Positions 47,179 to 59,900 of a stretch of DNA of 64,000 nucleotides are shown here, piece by piece; the stretch's first letter is position 1; each line of letters opens with the position of its first letter. A program made the translations under genes and the position numbers. The stretch is from assembly GCA_009760855.2 (NCBI GenBank), contig WPIO01000058.1, positions 2,160,001 through 2,224,000 on the forward strand, read 5' to 3'. The stretch comes from Cristatella mucedo (lineage: Eukaryota; Bryozoa; Phylactolaemata; Cristatellidae). A model generated the notes under the pieces. The model searched no databases. It saw only the letters and a list, made by a program, of their open reading frames with translations, and was not told the DNA's origin.

Positions 47179-47337
47179 CTACAAAACAACGGTGTACGCC
47201 CAGCAGGATGAGCACAGCTCGCTACGACACCCATGAGCCGACAGCAATAGTGGCCTGCATACACTCAGCTGAACAGCAATAGCTGCCTGCATACACCCAG
47301 CTGACGGCGGCAGCTGCACTAGAGAAGCTGCAGGTGG

Positions 47338-47368
<31 letters not shown>

Positions 47369-47926
47369 GATAGTGGCTTCACCCGAACTGGTGGGAAGTG
47401 CAGCATGGAGCGCAGCAAGGCGAAAGCAGGCGCAGCTCAGCAGACTGGCACAAACTTCGACTAGAACGCCCGCAGACGCTGGCCGCTCGCCAGCGCCGAG
47501 TTTGTACCAAGTGTGAGCGCACGGAAGGCGATCGGTTGAGCGGTCGTCTCTGTGGATCTGCAGCTTTTGAACTCCGTTCATTCCCTCGAGGAATGCGAAT
47601 CCCTGCAGCGGCACCTTAGAGGTGCCCGTCACAAACTGAAGGAACCTAGCACGCTCGGCCTGATCGAACGAGCGAAGTGCCCGCCAGAACCACTGGATCT
47701 GCAACGGCGTGGTGTGCACAAGACCCGTTAGTGGAGCTTTGACACTTCGACGGCACCACGACCGCTAGGATGCACATGTTGCACTTCGGCGAGTCGGCCC
47801 AGCAGCAATCTGAGCCGAGGCCATAAAAAATGCGCACTGAGCCGACGAGTTTAACCAACGAGGCGCATCTGTGCCTCGATCGGTGGCTGCAAGGGGCAGA
47901 GAGCCGAGTCGGAGCACAGGAGTGTC

Positions 47927-47958
<32 letters not shown>

Positions 47959-50900
47959 CCAACCATCACAAGGTGAAGGCATAGAGGCACACAATGCTGA
48001 TGTTATCACGACAGCATGCCCGAGGCTAATGTCAGCTCCTGTTTCCAAGTGTACCTGTATCCTTTCATAACTATCATACTTCGTGCCTGCTAAACAAAGG
48101 GCTATAATCCTATTAGTTAGAGAAACAATCTCAACTTGTCTTGTTGGCCTCTAGTGTGTAAATAAAGCACAGACTCATTGAACGGGTGTGCAAAAGAATG
48201 GCCAGGCAAGCAGCCGCGGCCTTTCACCGTAGTGTTGAATCTCAACACAACGGGAGCCTTGTCCGCTAGCAGCCAGCCGGCTGCCGAGCACACAGGTGCA
48301 GCATGTGCTCTTGCTTGCTCGTCGCCACACCCCCAGCTCCGAGCAAAGAACATGCTGCACAGTCACCACTGCCGACCTTTGCATTGGTCCATGCACGTGT
48401 CCCAGAGCCGGTCGTGCATGAAAACGACGCAGGGAAACTGAGAGGGATGGCATGCACCTTGTCGTTCTTGGTGCTGAGCTACCGTTCGACAGGCCCCAGA
48501 CACAGTAAACAGTGTCATTGCAGTGTGCAGCAAGAAGAGCAGTTCGGTAGAAGACCACAACCAGCAACGTGTGACCCACCCAGGCTGCCACACAGTCACC
48601 AAGCACTGTGGTCGCAGTACAAACACAGACAGTAGGCATCGACCGAACCGCAGGCCGTGCAGCGCCGACGATGGCGACACAGATAGCCAGTCAGTATAAT
48701 GGGTGGAAAAAGAAAGTGTCAAGCAAATCTGATAAGTGGCTGCAGCCCGAGACGTGCGACCATTGACGCGGCCACAGGACACACGATCCGTGCAGCTGCA
48801 GCACATCTGTGTGGCCAGCACAATGGCTGCACAGGCCTAGACACGACCCACGGGGTCCATCGGCACAGTAGCATCTTGGCTCTGGGTCTGCTGCTGATCG
48901 GACGGTTGGAGTGCAGGTCACACAACACGGCAGCGATCTTAAGTCAGGCGGTTGCCCGAATTTCCTCAGCAGTCAGAAAAGAGAGGATGCTGATTCTGCA
49001 AGTACTCAAGCGAGTACCGAGAGCTAGAAGGAACCGACTGACCTTACGGTTGCCAGCTGAGCCACTTGAGGTTAACCTAAGTGAGGCCAGGTAGGTTGCA
49101 TTGATGCAACCTGACACTGTCTAAGGTTTTCACATCTCTGTAATCTGACAGCAAGGCAACACCGTTTAGATGTACTTGCATTGCTAACAGTTGCTCTGAA
49201 AATAACTGAGCAACATGAATACCAGAGGGCATGTGCTTAATTTTCAGAAGTAGCCAACACTTCAAAAATCTGTCAAGATCATAATAGCTGCTCGAGGCAC
49301 GATCTTCAGGCAGCAAATTGAGGAGGTGGAAGAATCAACAGTAGCATGCTAGTTTGGTGCTGCAGAGGCAACACAAACTTGGACGAAAGGGCATACATTG
49401 GACGAGCACATTTTCTCCACAGTCAACTTGGCCTACTTTCAGCCACAGAATATCACCAAAATCAGGGCCTGCATAGATAAGTATGACAGCCAAACTAGTT
49501 CACACGAGTGACATCACATCTAGATTACAGTAATTCCTGCCAGTATTTTTTTAATCTGAATCTGGGCAAAACTCAGCTGCCCGTCTGGTCTGCCGTCAAC
49601 GGCATAGCTGCCACGTCACACCACTTCCGTCCGAGCTTCGCTGGCTTACTATTAAGCACTGAATTTATTTCAGGACACCGCGTCTGCCTGACAGTTCATT
49701 CTACTTACTCGCATAAGCTTACCAACCCGACCTAATTTTTCCTCTAATATGCTCTTGCACAACCCACTTCATGGCTTTCGGCCGCCTTGCCTTTCATCAA
49801 CTAAATTGGATTCTTTCGGTGATAGGGCCCTTATTTCGTCTGTAACAAAAGACTGCAACTCGTATCTGGCTTCGGTCACTGCTTGCAATCACGTGGCATC
49901 ATTTAAGTCTAGAAAAAACAGACGTATGTTCCAGCCAGATTCCCCTACACCCCAGTGAACTTGTATTTTTTTCTTTGCCCTTTGAGTGCTTACCAGAGTA
50001 CTTACTTAGCTTATGTCATTCCCCAGCGGTTCTACTAATCGATGGCCCAGAGTGTTTTCTTGTGTGCTTCAGCATGCAGGCCTATGCATGATAGGCGTGA
50101 AGTTTTGCATGCCTGTCTCAGATATTGATACCGTGCTCGCCATTAACCCTTTGGCTATTGCTTCTTATGCAGAGTTGTAAAGTGCCTATATAGATTTAGT
50201 TTTCCTAGGGCATTATACAAACGACTTTGAAAAAGCGATATTACTGCTGGTACACGGTCAGGCTAGAAAAAACTCTAGCCAGACCATTATGATAACTGTA
50301 AAGTTCTATTTCGCTGGGTCACTGCTCATGGGTGCGAGGTCGCACTTCATCACCTAGGTTGTGGGTTCAAGTCCAGAAGTAAGCAACTCTTTATTGCCTA
50401 CTACAAGTGGGGAAGACAGCTGCTAAGGCTTTCAGCTGCTATATAAACGAGGCGGTTAAATCAGCAGACCCCAAGTTACGTTTATTTGTTAGATTAGCCA
50501 CTGCACGAACATAGAATTATAATATGCCCATATCTATTACTAAGAGTTTCCTATTCCTAGAGACTTCATGGTTTTCTCAACAGTGGCAAATTTGATCGTG
50601 ATAGATCACTGTCATAATGGTGACCTGACCAATTAGGACAGCATTTAGCGGGTCCCTGTGATTCATCCTTTATGTGCTTATGCGTGCTGACACTGTGCAT
50701 GCTGCCACTAACCACATTTGCATGCTGACCCTGTGCATGTCACCCCTAACCATATTATTCATTTTGTTTGTTTTCAAGCATGATTTTACTTACCATTCAA
50801 TTGCATTTCACTTTGCAGCAAATGTAAAGCGCCTAGAGAGAGATTAAGTTCTCTGAGGGCGCTTTATCAAGTACATTATTATTATTATTATTATTATTAC

Positions 50901-53900
50901 AATGTTCCAACCTTGTGATATATAACGAATGACATTTTTTGAGGATCACAGCAGAAGGCTGAATACCAGACTAACGGTCTAAGTCAGCCTTAACTGCAGA
51001 TACTGTTGGTAGAGCATACATACATTCTCAAATTCATTTAACGACAACAGCAAGGATAACACAAGCAATCCTGAAGTTGACTGTAGAGTAATGGTAATGG
51101 GCCGAGCTATTAAGGGCTAATATTTTTAAATATAAATGCTAGATTGGTACAGTTTTCTACAGCAAACTCGAAAGCCTGAAAAACCCGAAAACTGAAGAAG
51201 TTTTGTGTCTAAGTAAATACCTACTTGGAATCATTCACGCTGAAGCCCTCACCACTAACGGTATCCTAATGCAGTCCTGTTTCTACAGCTAAAAGAAGCA
51301 AAAGGCAGAACTGCTGAGCTCTATTCGCAGCAGTGGCTACGCATGAGAACCAGGAACATTTTACACCATGGTATGTTTGTAAGCAGAACAAGTTTGCCTC
51401 ATTTTGACAGTCCGAGGTTCTCTAGCCTGCATACAATAGCAAAACTTGCAATAATCAAGATAATTTCGGGAGCCTAGTTTAGGTTGCAGTTTTAGTGAGA
51501 TTTTTAGTGGAAAGTTTTCATAGCATCATCAATCAATAAAAAAATCGAAGAACTACATTCACGATCTCACTAAAGGATCAAACTATAGAAACAGCAAACT
51601 ATCGGTCGGTCACTTTCGGTCAGTCAGCATGCAATAACGACAATTTCGACATGGCCTCCATAGTACACCTTGTACTAGTGTTTCAGCCAATTGCTGATAC
51701 ATGCTATCCGGGTTCAAAGTCGTGGAGATTCCTTTCAATTTACAAAGAAACTCCTAAAGATGTGCCGGGTTAAGCGCAGGCTGGAACGTCGTTTCAAGAA
51801 ATCGGGGTCTGATGCAGATCTAGTCAATTTCAAAGACTTCCTTCAAGTTTACACCCAAAAACTTGAAAAACCGGGCTTCTTTTTTCATTCAAAGCTGAAT
51901 TCCTGCCAGTCGGACACTAAACAGATTTATAAGACAGTAAACCATTTACTGGCCAATGCTACTAAGTCTGACTCCGCAGATATTAAGGGCTCAGCCGAAA
52001 AGTTACTGAACAAATTATTTTCTGAAAAAATTGTGCAAATTCGTGCCTCCACTAAGCCCCTTCCAACTAAAGCAATCGCGGTTCCACAACCTGTGACATT
52101 CCGTAAAAGGTACTCCGATGTTTCTGCATGCGATGTGGTTACCTTAATAAGGTCAAGCAAAAAGAGCTCGTCTCCTGAAGACCCTATACCCTCATCTCCG
52201 TGGTCTTCACTAGCAGACCAACTTAGCCCTGGCATAACCAAGATTTTTAATTAATTTAAGTTCCAGCGGTTTGAGCACGTGTCTCCTCTGCTAAAAGAGC
52301 TAGGATGGATGCCGGTTGAGCAACGGATACAGAGCAAAGTTCTTACGCTGACCCACAAGGCGCGCTATGGCTTGGCTCCTTAGTACCTAGCTGAACTGCT
52401 GCATCAGTTTCAGTCTGTTCGTGCCCTAAGGTCCTGTGTGGACAATAAATTAGCTGTTCCATTTCTCCACTCAAAGATCGTTGGCGACAGAAGCTTTAGC
52501 TCTGCAGGTCCTAGACTGTGGAACTCGCTTCCACAATTCTTCTTATGCAACGACAACTACTCTCATACTGCCGATTATGGCTCATCCTTTTCAGCGGTCC
52601 TGAGCTGCTACTTCCATACTACTCACTACCTCAACTGCTTTCCTGACTCTGCTATGCTTCCCACTTTCTCTTCGTTGCATGAGACGAAGTCTGGTGGCTA
52701 CCGAATGCGCACCGAAAGCCGCTTAGGCTGTGAGTGCACTATACAAAACTCTCCTGCGTAACACCCACATGGTCTTTATGACTTTGTGGAGTTACAGACG
52801 GGAGATACATTACCTGCAGTGAGTTGGCATTGTACTTGTGGTACTCGGTGTTGGCTTTCAAATCATCGACATCTATAGTCGGCAGGCCGGATATGAGCAG
52901 CTCCAACTCCTGCTCGTTGAATATTGAGATCAGATATTTGGGAATAATATCGTAGAAACCCTCCAGAAAAGCATCAAGCTAAAAATTTAATAAAAATGAG
53001 TTAACAGTTATACATGAAAACAGGAGGCCACGGACTGGCATGCTACTGCAGCTTTGGTTGCAGTGTAGGCGCATAGCAGCTGCAGCACGCCACAGTTGCA
53101 CACCTCTGTCGGCTTGTATTGGCACAAACTAGAGCTGGGAACTGGGCTTGTGCACCAAAGAAGTGAACTGACAACGAGTAGGGAACAGACTAAAAAAAGG
53201 GATTAAAACGGAATGACTACGGTCAGCCCACCCCGGGCAGAACTAGTGAAAAAAAACATAACTGCGGCCATGCAGTCGGCAAACCTCTGGCTCAGTCATT
53301 CACACAACTATGCCAGGCTCTTGCAACCCAGCAGTCTACATGGGTTGACAATTGCTCATTAGCTCAAATGGTCAGTCGACAATTTAGTAGCAGCATGATT
53401 TATACGCCACATACAGGCCCTAATTACCACCTAATGAATTCAATTACGATCTCATGCAGTTGCTTCTGGCTGTTACCCAGAGCCCAGGTGAAACTGGAGA
53501 GGGCAAAGAACAACGTCAGGCACGGGCCACCACAAACTGTACCATAGCATGTAGAAACTGCAGCAACATCTGGTCGCACGAAGCATACAACCAAGCCGGT
53601 GCTTTGTTTGACTACAGTGACTGAAGGGTACAGATCACTGCCAGAGAAACGAGATAGCAACTGGCAATGAAGCAGTCCGGCAATGGCTGATTGGGAAAAC
53701 GAAGATCCTAACAAAAGCCAGAGACGGAGAAGACTGCAAGGAGACTCGAACACCTATCAGCACACCCAATCAAAAAAAAAGCAAGTGAACTGTCACTGGT
53801 GACATTAAGTCATGCATCCAAGGACCATTACGTGCTGGCCGTGCTACAAGGCTGGTACCTGTTTTCGAATGGCACCTGTCATTTTCATTTGACAGACCAG

Positions 53901-56900
53901 CTTGACATATTCTTTTTTGTTTTCTTCAGTCACTAATAAATTCCGTCCGTTAGTCTTCAGGTCTCGCACTTCGGTGACGCCAAATTCCTGAATCTAGATG
54001 ACAAAATTTAAATACAAAATTTTAAGGGCATCGCTTGATCATTAGTAGACAGCCTTTAAGTATGCATTGCAAACCGTACCTCGGTGCTGAATGAGAGCTC
54101 AGAGCCCAAGTCTGCAGGGTCGTTTTCCAAGAGAAAAACAAGACCTTGATAAAAGCTATAATCTTCTGCTTCCATATCCATATACCTACCAATAAAGTAG
54201 TACAGCATAAGGCTTAGCCGGAATTACAGCAGAAGACTATAAAACATACTTCAGCAATGCCATTTCGTCGGTGGCAAGCAACCTTAACATAATACTCACG
54301 TCACTGGCTGGCCAGTAATGTGCTTGTAGAACGATCGAGTGAAATAGCACTCGAGCAGTTTATTACTGTGAATGGCCTTTGCAATGACTCGACCAACAAA
54401 CTTGAAGTAGCTCAGGTGCTCGCTGTTGTAATGTGATGACGGATTGATGGTGTAAGTAACACGGTCACCAGCCGTCGTCATGAACAGTGCATAGTTAGGA
54501 TTAAATATCTCCCTAGACATAATCATATACCACTCCCGTAACAATCCACCGGCATCTTGGCCCTCTTCGCCTAGAAAGAACAGTCAGCAATGAAGGATTT
54601 AGACACAGCCTAGCTAGAGTAACATTAATGCAACAGTAAATATTTAGCACATTTATAGTCTTCAAGAGAATTCACCTCTTTCTAGGTACTTCACATATGC
54701 TGAAAAGGATGCAAATAAACTAACTAATAGATAATAGCATGAATGCTTGTAGCCATGCGTATGCATTAAAGGACGATTCATGTTGACGAAGCATATGTTG
54801 CAAGGAATAGATGGGTTTTTAGTATCAACTTCCAAGGTCTCAAGCCAGGTGATATACCAATCGGCATAGTTCAGTGTTTGCTCGTATATAGGAACTGAAG
54901 GGACGGCCACCAAAGCATTTGAGATTGGTCCGAAGTGTAGCTAAACTACCAAAGCCAGAGAATTGGGTGACCTGTGGCGACTTCCGAAAAGTAGTTCAAA
55001 AAAGAAGCAGAAGCATGATAATGGATGAACCTAAAATAAACTGACCCGACCTTTAAATCGATGTGCTGTTTGATGGGAAGCCGGGGCAAGTCAAATATGT
55101 GCAGCTAACCTTCGAAGACTATATAAAAACGATGCTGCCATTCCTCTGGTGTCCGCCTAAACAACTCCCTGTAGGAGTCCTCGAACACATGATCACGGCG
55201 CACGTGCACGGCCAGATCCTCGCCCCGCCGGCCACCACCGCTGCTCTCATCCAGTCGCTGCAGTGCCTGCCGGAAGTACTGACGCTTAACATCGAAATCC
55301 AGAAGCTTCATGTGATCAACGAGGACCGAAAATGGCCCGTCAGCCAAAGGCGTGCTTGACTGCCGCAATATCTGATTGAGAACGGTCCGGTGTGTTTCTG
55401 CAAGTACAAGAACTTACTCATTCAACGGCACGACTTTTAAGACTAAATCTATGGCCACGACAGGGTTAGGCATGAAGCGATTCACAACACAATAGGTCCA
55501 AGAGAAAGGATAAGAAAATCTCTTATGATAGGTCCATGGCACTTCTGATGATCGAAAATGATATAAAAAGCTCTGAAGTGCCCAAAGACAACTACAAGCA
55601 ACTTGATAAAGCACCCTCAGAGAACTCAATCTCTTTCTAGGAGCTTTACATTTGCTCAGCAACACACAATGACACAATTCAAAACAAGAGGCAACAACAA
55701 GAAATAAGCATTAGCCCCAAACGACGACAGGTACCTGCAAAACGGAGGAACTTCTGTGTGTCAATTGGAAGAATAGACCTCTGTCGTTGTGCAATCTCTT
55801 CAGCAGACTGTACAGCACTTGCCGATCTATCGGTGCCAGGCTCTGATACTGCACCTGCCGGAGACGGCAATAGTTCGTCTACATTAAGATGGGCCAGCTG
55901 ATCTTCACGTCGCTCGCGAGCTTGGTGTCTTCGACGAGCACGGTTGCTGTCTCGTTGACCTTGTGAAAAAAAGCACAACATAGCAATCCAATATACACAA
56001 AGCACAAGTATTCCATGATATCAGCCACTAGGAGCTCACCGGCATGAACCAGGAAAAAGGCTTCAACAGCTGGCTGTAGCACTAGCACTGCATTGGAGTC
56101 GTGCGTCTGAGCCAACTCAGTGAGGCATAGTCCAATCGTCTCCCACAGCTCGTCAAGCAGCAGCTGCTCGCTTAGCAGCTCCTCAGTACTGCTGCTACCA
56201 ACACCACCACTGTGTGCAGCTGAGTCTGTAACCAAAGCCAGAATGCCACAGCCACATAAGGCTGAACGACAAACTGCCCCAATCCAAACAAATCAATGCA
56301 ACCCAGTGAAGCACAGTACGATGCTCCAAACCACATTTAATGTTTTGACATATAAATCAAGCCAAGAAGAGGCGAAAGCAAAAAGCCATACTAAATATAT
56401 TTCATCAGAAGGGGTGAAAATAACTGTTCGTGAAATTGCTAGGCACTAAAGCAGAAGACACCAACGTGCCTCCCTATATACATATAGAAGCAAGACGAGA
56501 GTCACACTGAGGAGAGTCTATGACTGGTATTCATGACAATGCATTTGAAGACCTAGATGCCACACTCACACAGTTAAATGGAAATGAGTTCAAAAGAACA
56601 GACAAAGCTCAAGGTATTTAGGGAATACCCTGAGGTTACCATCAGCTTATAATTTGCTGTTTGACCAGGTAAATCAAGTAATGAGCATTCTCAGTGCAGA
56701 TCCTAATCACCAATTCAGGTGTGAAACGCCAGAAGTACAACACATGCTAGGTCGAACAGTAATCAACTTACCTGTACCAGCAGATTCGCTGTTCTTGTTG
56801 GAACTTGCAGCCACTACGGCATCGACTTCCATTGGGACTCCTGAAGCCGCAGGTGTCTGAATTGGGATCTGAGTGCTGGTGACACTGCCACCCTGCTGGG

Positions 56901-59900
56901 TAAGTTGGTCGTCTTCAGCACAACTACTGCCGACACCTTGGGAGTCACTAGGATGGCCATTATTGGCAGGTACAATGGCCGGTGCCGTAGGAACAACAGT
57001 TCCATCTGCTGGCCTGGCACTGCCATTAGTGCTGACACTGCCGTGAACTGTCCCGGCGGCCAGAATACTGGCAGATGATGTCTCCTTGATAATCCTGCCA
57101 AGCGACTTTTCTTTCAGCTGTATTATAACTTTGAGCAAGCGAAGAAGGAAGTATTGACTAGAAGACTTGCTTGTCAAGACAGCCATTGATGACAGCTGCA
57201 GTTCGACGAGACCTTTCATTTTCGAAGGAGCACCAATAACGGGAACTCCACGGCTGTGCCTGAAGCCATTAAACCACTGACATTACCAGAAGTATGGACG
57301 CATTCATCCTCAGCGATAGTTATACATCAGACAGCTCACCGGCAGAAGAAGGGAGTCAGAAGGTAAACAGTAAATTTATATTCCCGTTTGTCTAACAAAC
57401 CACCACAAAAACAGGAGATGAGGAAGTAACATGAGAAATGGCTAGAAAACTTTACAAATCCGATGGACAGACAGTTTTAAGGTATAACATGCCACCCTGC
57501 ACAGTTGCTGGCCAAGGTTAGACAGAACACAAATATGAAATGCAATAAGTTAAGGTAATGCAAAGTAACCAGATAAAACAAGACAAAACACAAATACCAG
57601 TATTATGAATGCAATTCTTTCACGAAGAATCACTAACAGTAACGGAACCTGATAAGCATAAAATGATACAAGGCAGAGATTTCTCTGATACCTGTCAGAT
57701 CCAAAGCCACGCGGCACAAGGCTACCATACGAGGTATTGGTGCTAAATGCACTGTCGTCACCAGCATCTTCAGGATCAGCAGCCCTCATGCTGGGATCCA
57801 ACTCTCGAACCTCAGTCAGTAAAGATCTAAACACAGCATCGCTGATACATATGCGATGGCAAGTACATAACTTGGCGCCAAAAGAAAAAAATCATGGCAG
57901 CAATCGAGGATTACGGAACCACTCCACAGCATAAATTTGCAGTGTGACAAAGATGATAAGACAGGTATCAAGAAGATAACCACAGCTTACCTTATGTGGC
58001 CACAAACAGTCATGCCAATCTCGTGAGCACCGGCTAAAAGAAGGCGCACAATAGCAAGCCGGGTGGCTTCGTTGGCTCTGGACAACCTAAGCAGCAGGGT
58101 AGTAGCATCTTCGAGGCCTTCTTCGGAACACGATTTGGACGTGAGGATCTACAAAAGAGGTAGGCCCAATGCTTGCATAGTGTCGGGTAGTGCCATATGG
58201 ACGTCAGGCCAATACATACTATAATAATAATACACTAATTATAGCGCTCTCAGAGAACTCAAATCTCTTTCTCGGCACTTTACATTTAGTAGTTACAGAC
58301 CTCAACTGCTAGCTGAAGCTGCCGAGAAAGCAAAGGTGTGTCAGCAATCTGGCGACCTCCTGTTGCCACAGTGTTTGTAGAAGAAGCTTGTGATGTTGCT
58401 GCAGAAGCATCAGTTCGTGGAGGGCCAGCTTTCAGGTCAGATATACCCTCACTGACAGCACTGAGCAATTTAAGTAATCTGTAAAGATATAAAGATAGTG
58501 ACGATACAAACGCCTAAATTGCACGGATTGCATAAAGGCAAACTACACGCACTGGTGTTTGAGAGAAAACCAGTCGCTTACTAGAAAGTAGAGCATAAGC
58601 ATCCCAATCATAAAAATTTGGAGAAGGTTTATGCAAAATACAATAGGTGTACTTCTTTACCACCATCATACGTGTTCACGAGATAATAGAAAATTGCAGG
58701 TCAATATTATTCAAAGGCATTATTTTTTATTAGCAGTGTGCTGATAAAAATATGATTAATAATCTTCTCCATACTAGCAAGGAGGATCAAACCACACAGC
58801 AGCTTACACCACAACTTGTGGATGCAGATGCCGAACACAGGTCCACAGCTTGACCAACCACCAGCTTACCACTTGAGTGGAAGAAGCACTAACAACAGGG
58901 CTGAGGGTTATGCAGTGAAGACGTTCTCCTTCAGAAGCAGAAGGCCCACCAAGCCTTGACGAACACAAGGAAACAGCACTAACATCGAGCCAAGGCAACA
59001 TGGCTGACTCGTTCAGTCACCATCTGAGCAATAATCCTGTTTGGCAGACCAATTTAGGACACTCACAAATGCTTATCATGAGATCAGTAGGGGGAAAACT
59101 AACTACTCAAACACCCCTCCTGTGCTACACACCACCACCAGGAGATACGCACACCTGTTATGGCACAATCCCAAATGCTTGGGAAAAGATTCTGCAACCA
59201 GCAGGAATCTAAAAGGAAGATCTAGAATCAAGCACCTCTACTCGGCTATTGGCAAAAACCTTAGCTGACTAAACAGCCTCATTTGTACAGCAGAAGAGCC
59301 TTATCAGCTATCACCACCGCTTGCAGTTGCCAATAAAGGATCGCCCAACTGCAGGATTCGAACCCACGACCTCGGTCGTGAAGAGCAAGCACCTTACCTC
59401 CTGGGCTATCACGGCCCGAGACTACAACATGCAACAAAATTTAAAAGCTAATGTAGCCCTGGCAAACAGGTGGGCAAGAGTCGACCAGAAAAGGACAGTT
59501 TACAGCTACAGTAAAAGCAGCAAAGCACAAACCAATCAACGCCACATTCCTACCTGTCAGTGAGCGTTTGGCTTCGCCGTATAATTGGGTGAGACAGCAT
59601 CGACATCAACTGTCCGAATGGTGATTGTTCATAAGGATCATCCACTGGTGGATTGGCATCATCCTCAGCTGAGTTTGTCGGAGCAGCAGCAGCACTGCTG
59701 CTGACAGTCGAGTGCCCCTTTTGGGAAGCCTTGCCTTTCTTGCTGATACGAGTCTGATCCAAACGCACCAATACGTCCCAGAACGAGGGCTCACGTGATG
59801 CAAGTCTCGAGTGAGGAGTAATGGGAGTCTCTCTAGCTTTAGCTACGGGCACTGCTGGGGCCCCAGTTACTTCCTTGGGGCAAGGCACTTCTGCAACCCG

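Larger units (their letters stand above)
47699..52813. other. HUWE1 5.1-kb intron with LINE and SINE insertions
   Basis: Its left 1.7 kb (47.7-49.4 kb) has no recognised gene or repeat apart from a (CAG)10 run at 47928-47957. The rest holds two LINE-A copies, a SINE-A copy, a LINE-C copy that abuts the donor, and an unexplained exon-like segment at 51289-51370 on the opposite strand. Confidence 0.8.

Noticed and set aside
55063-55359. 98-codon plus-strand ORF
   Set aside because: Antisense shadow of a HUWE1 HECT exon.
58804-59001. Possible HUWE1 exon on the minus strand
   Set aside because: The flanking exons (ending LTD-AG and starting A-LLKLLSAV) join in phase without it, and its sequence does not resemble HUWE1.
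59300-59430. Genuine tRNA gene
   Set aside because: A and B boxes are present, but the sequence cannot form a complete cloverleaf and is one of several dispersed copies with a common non-tRNA body, so it is a SINE.
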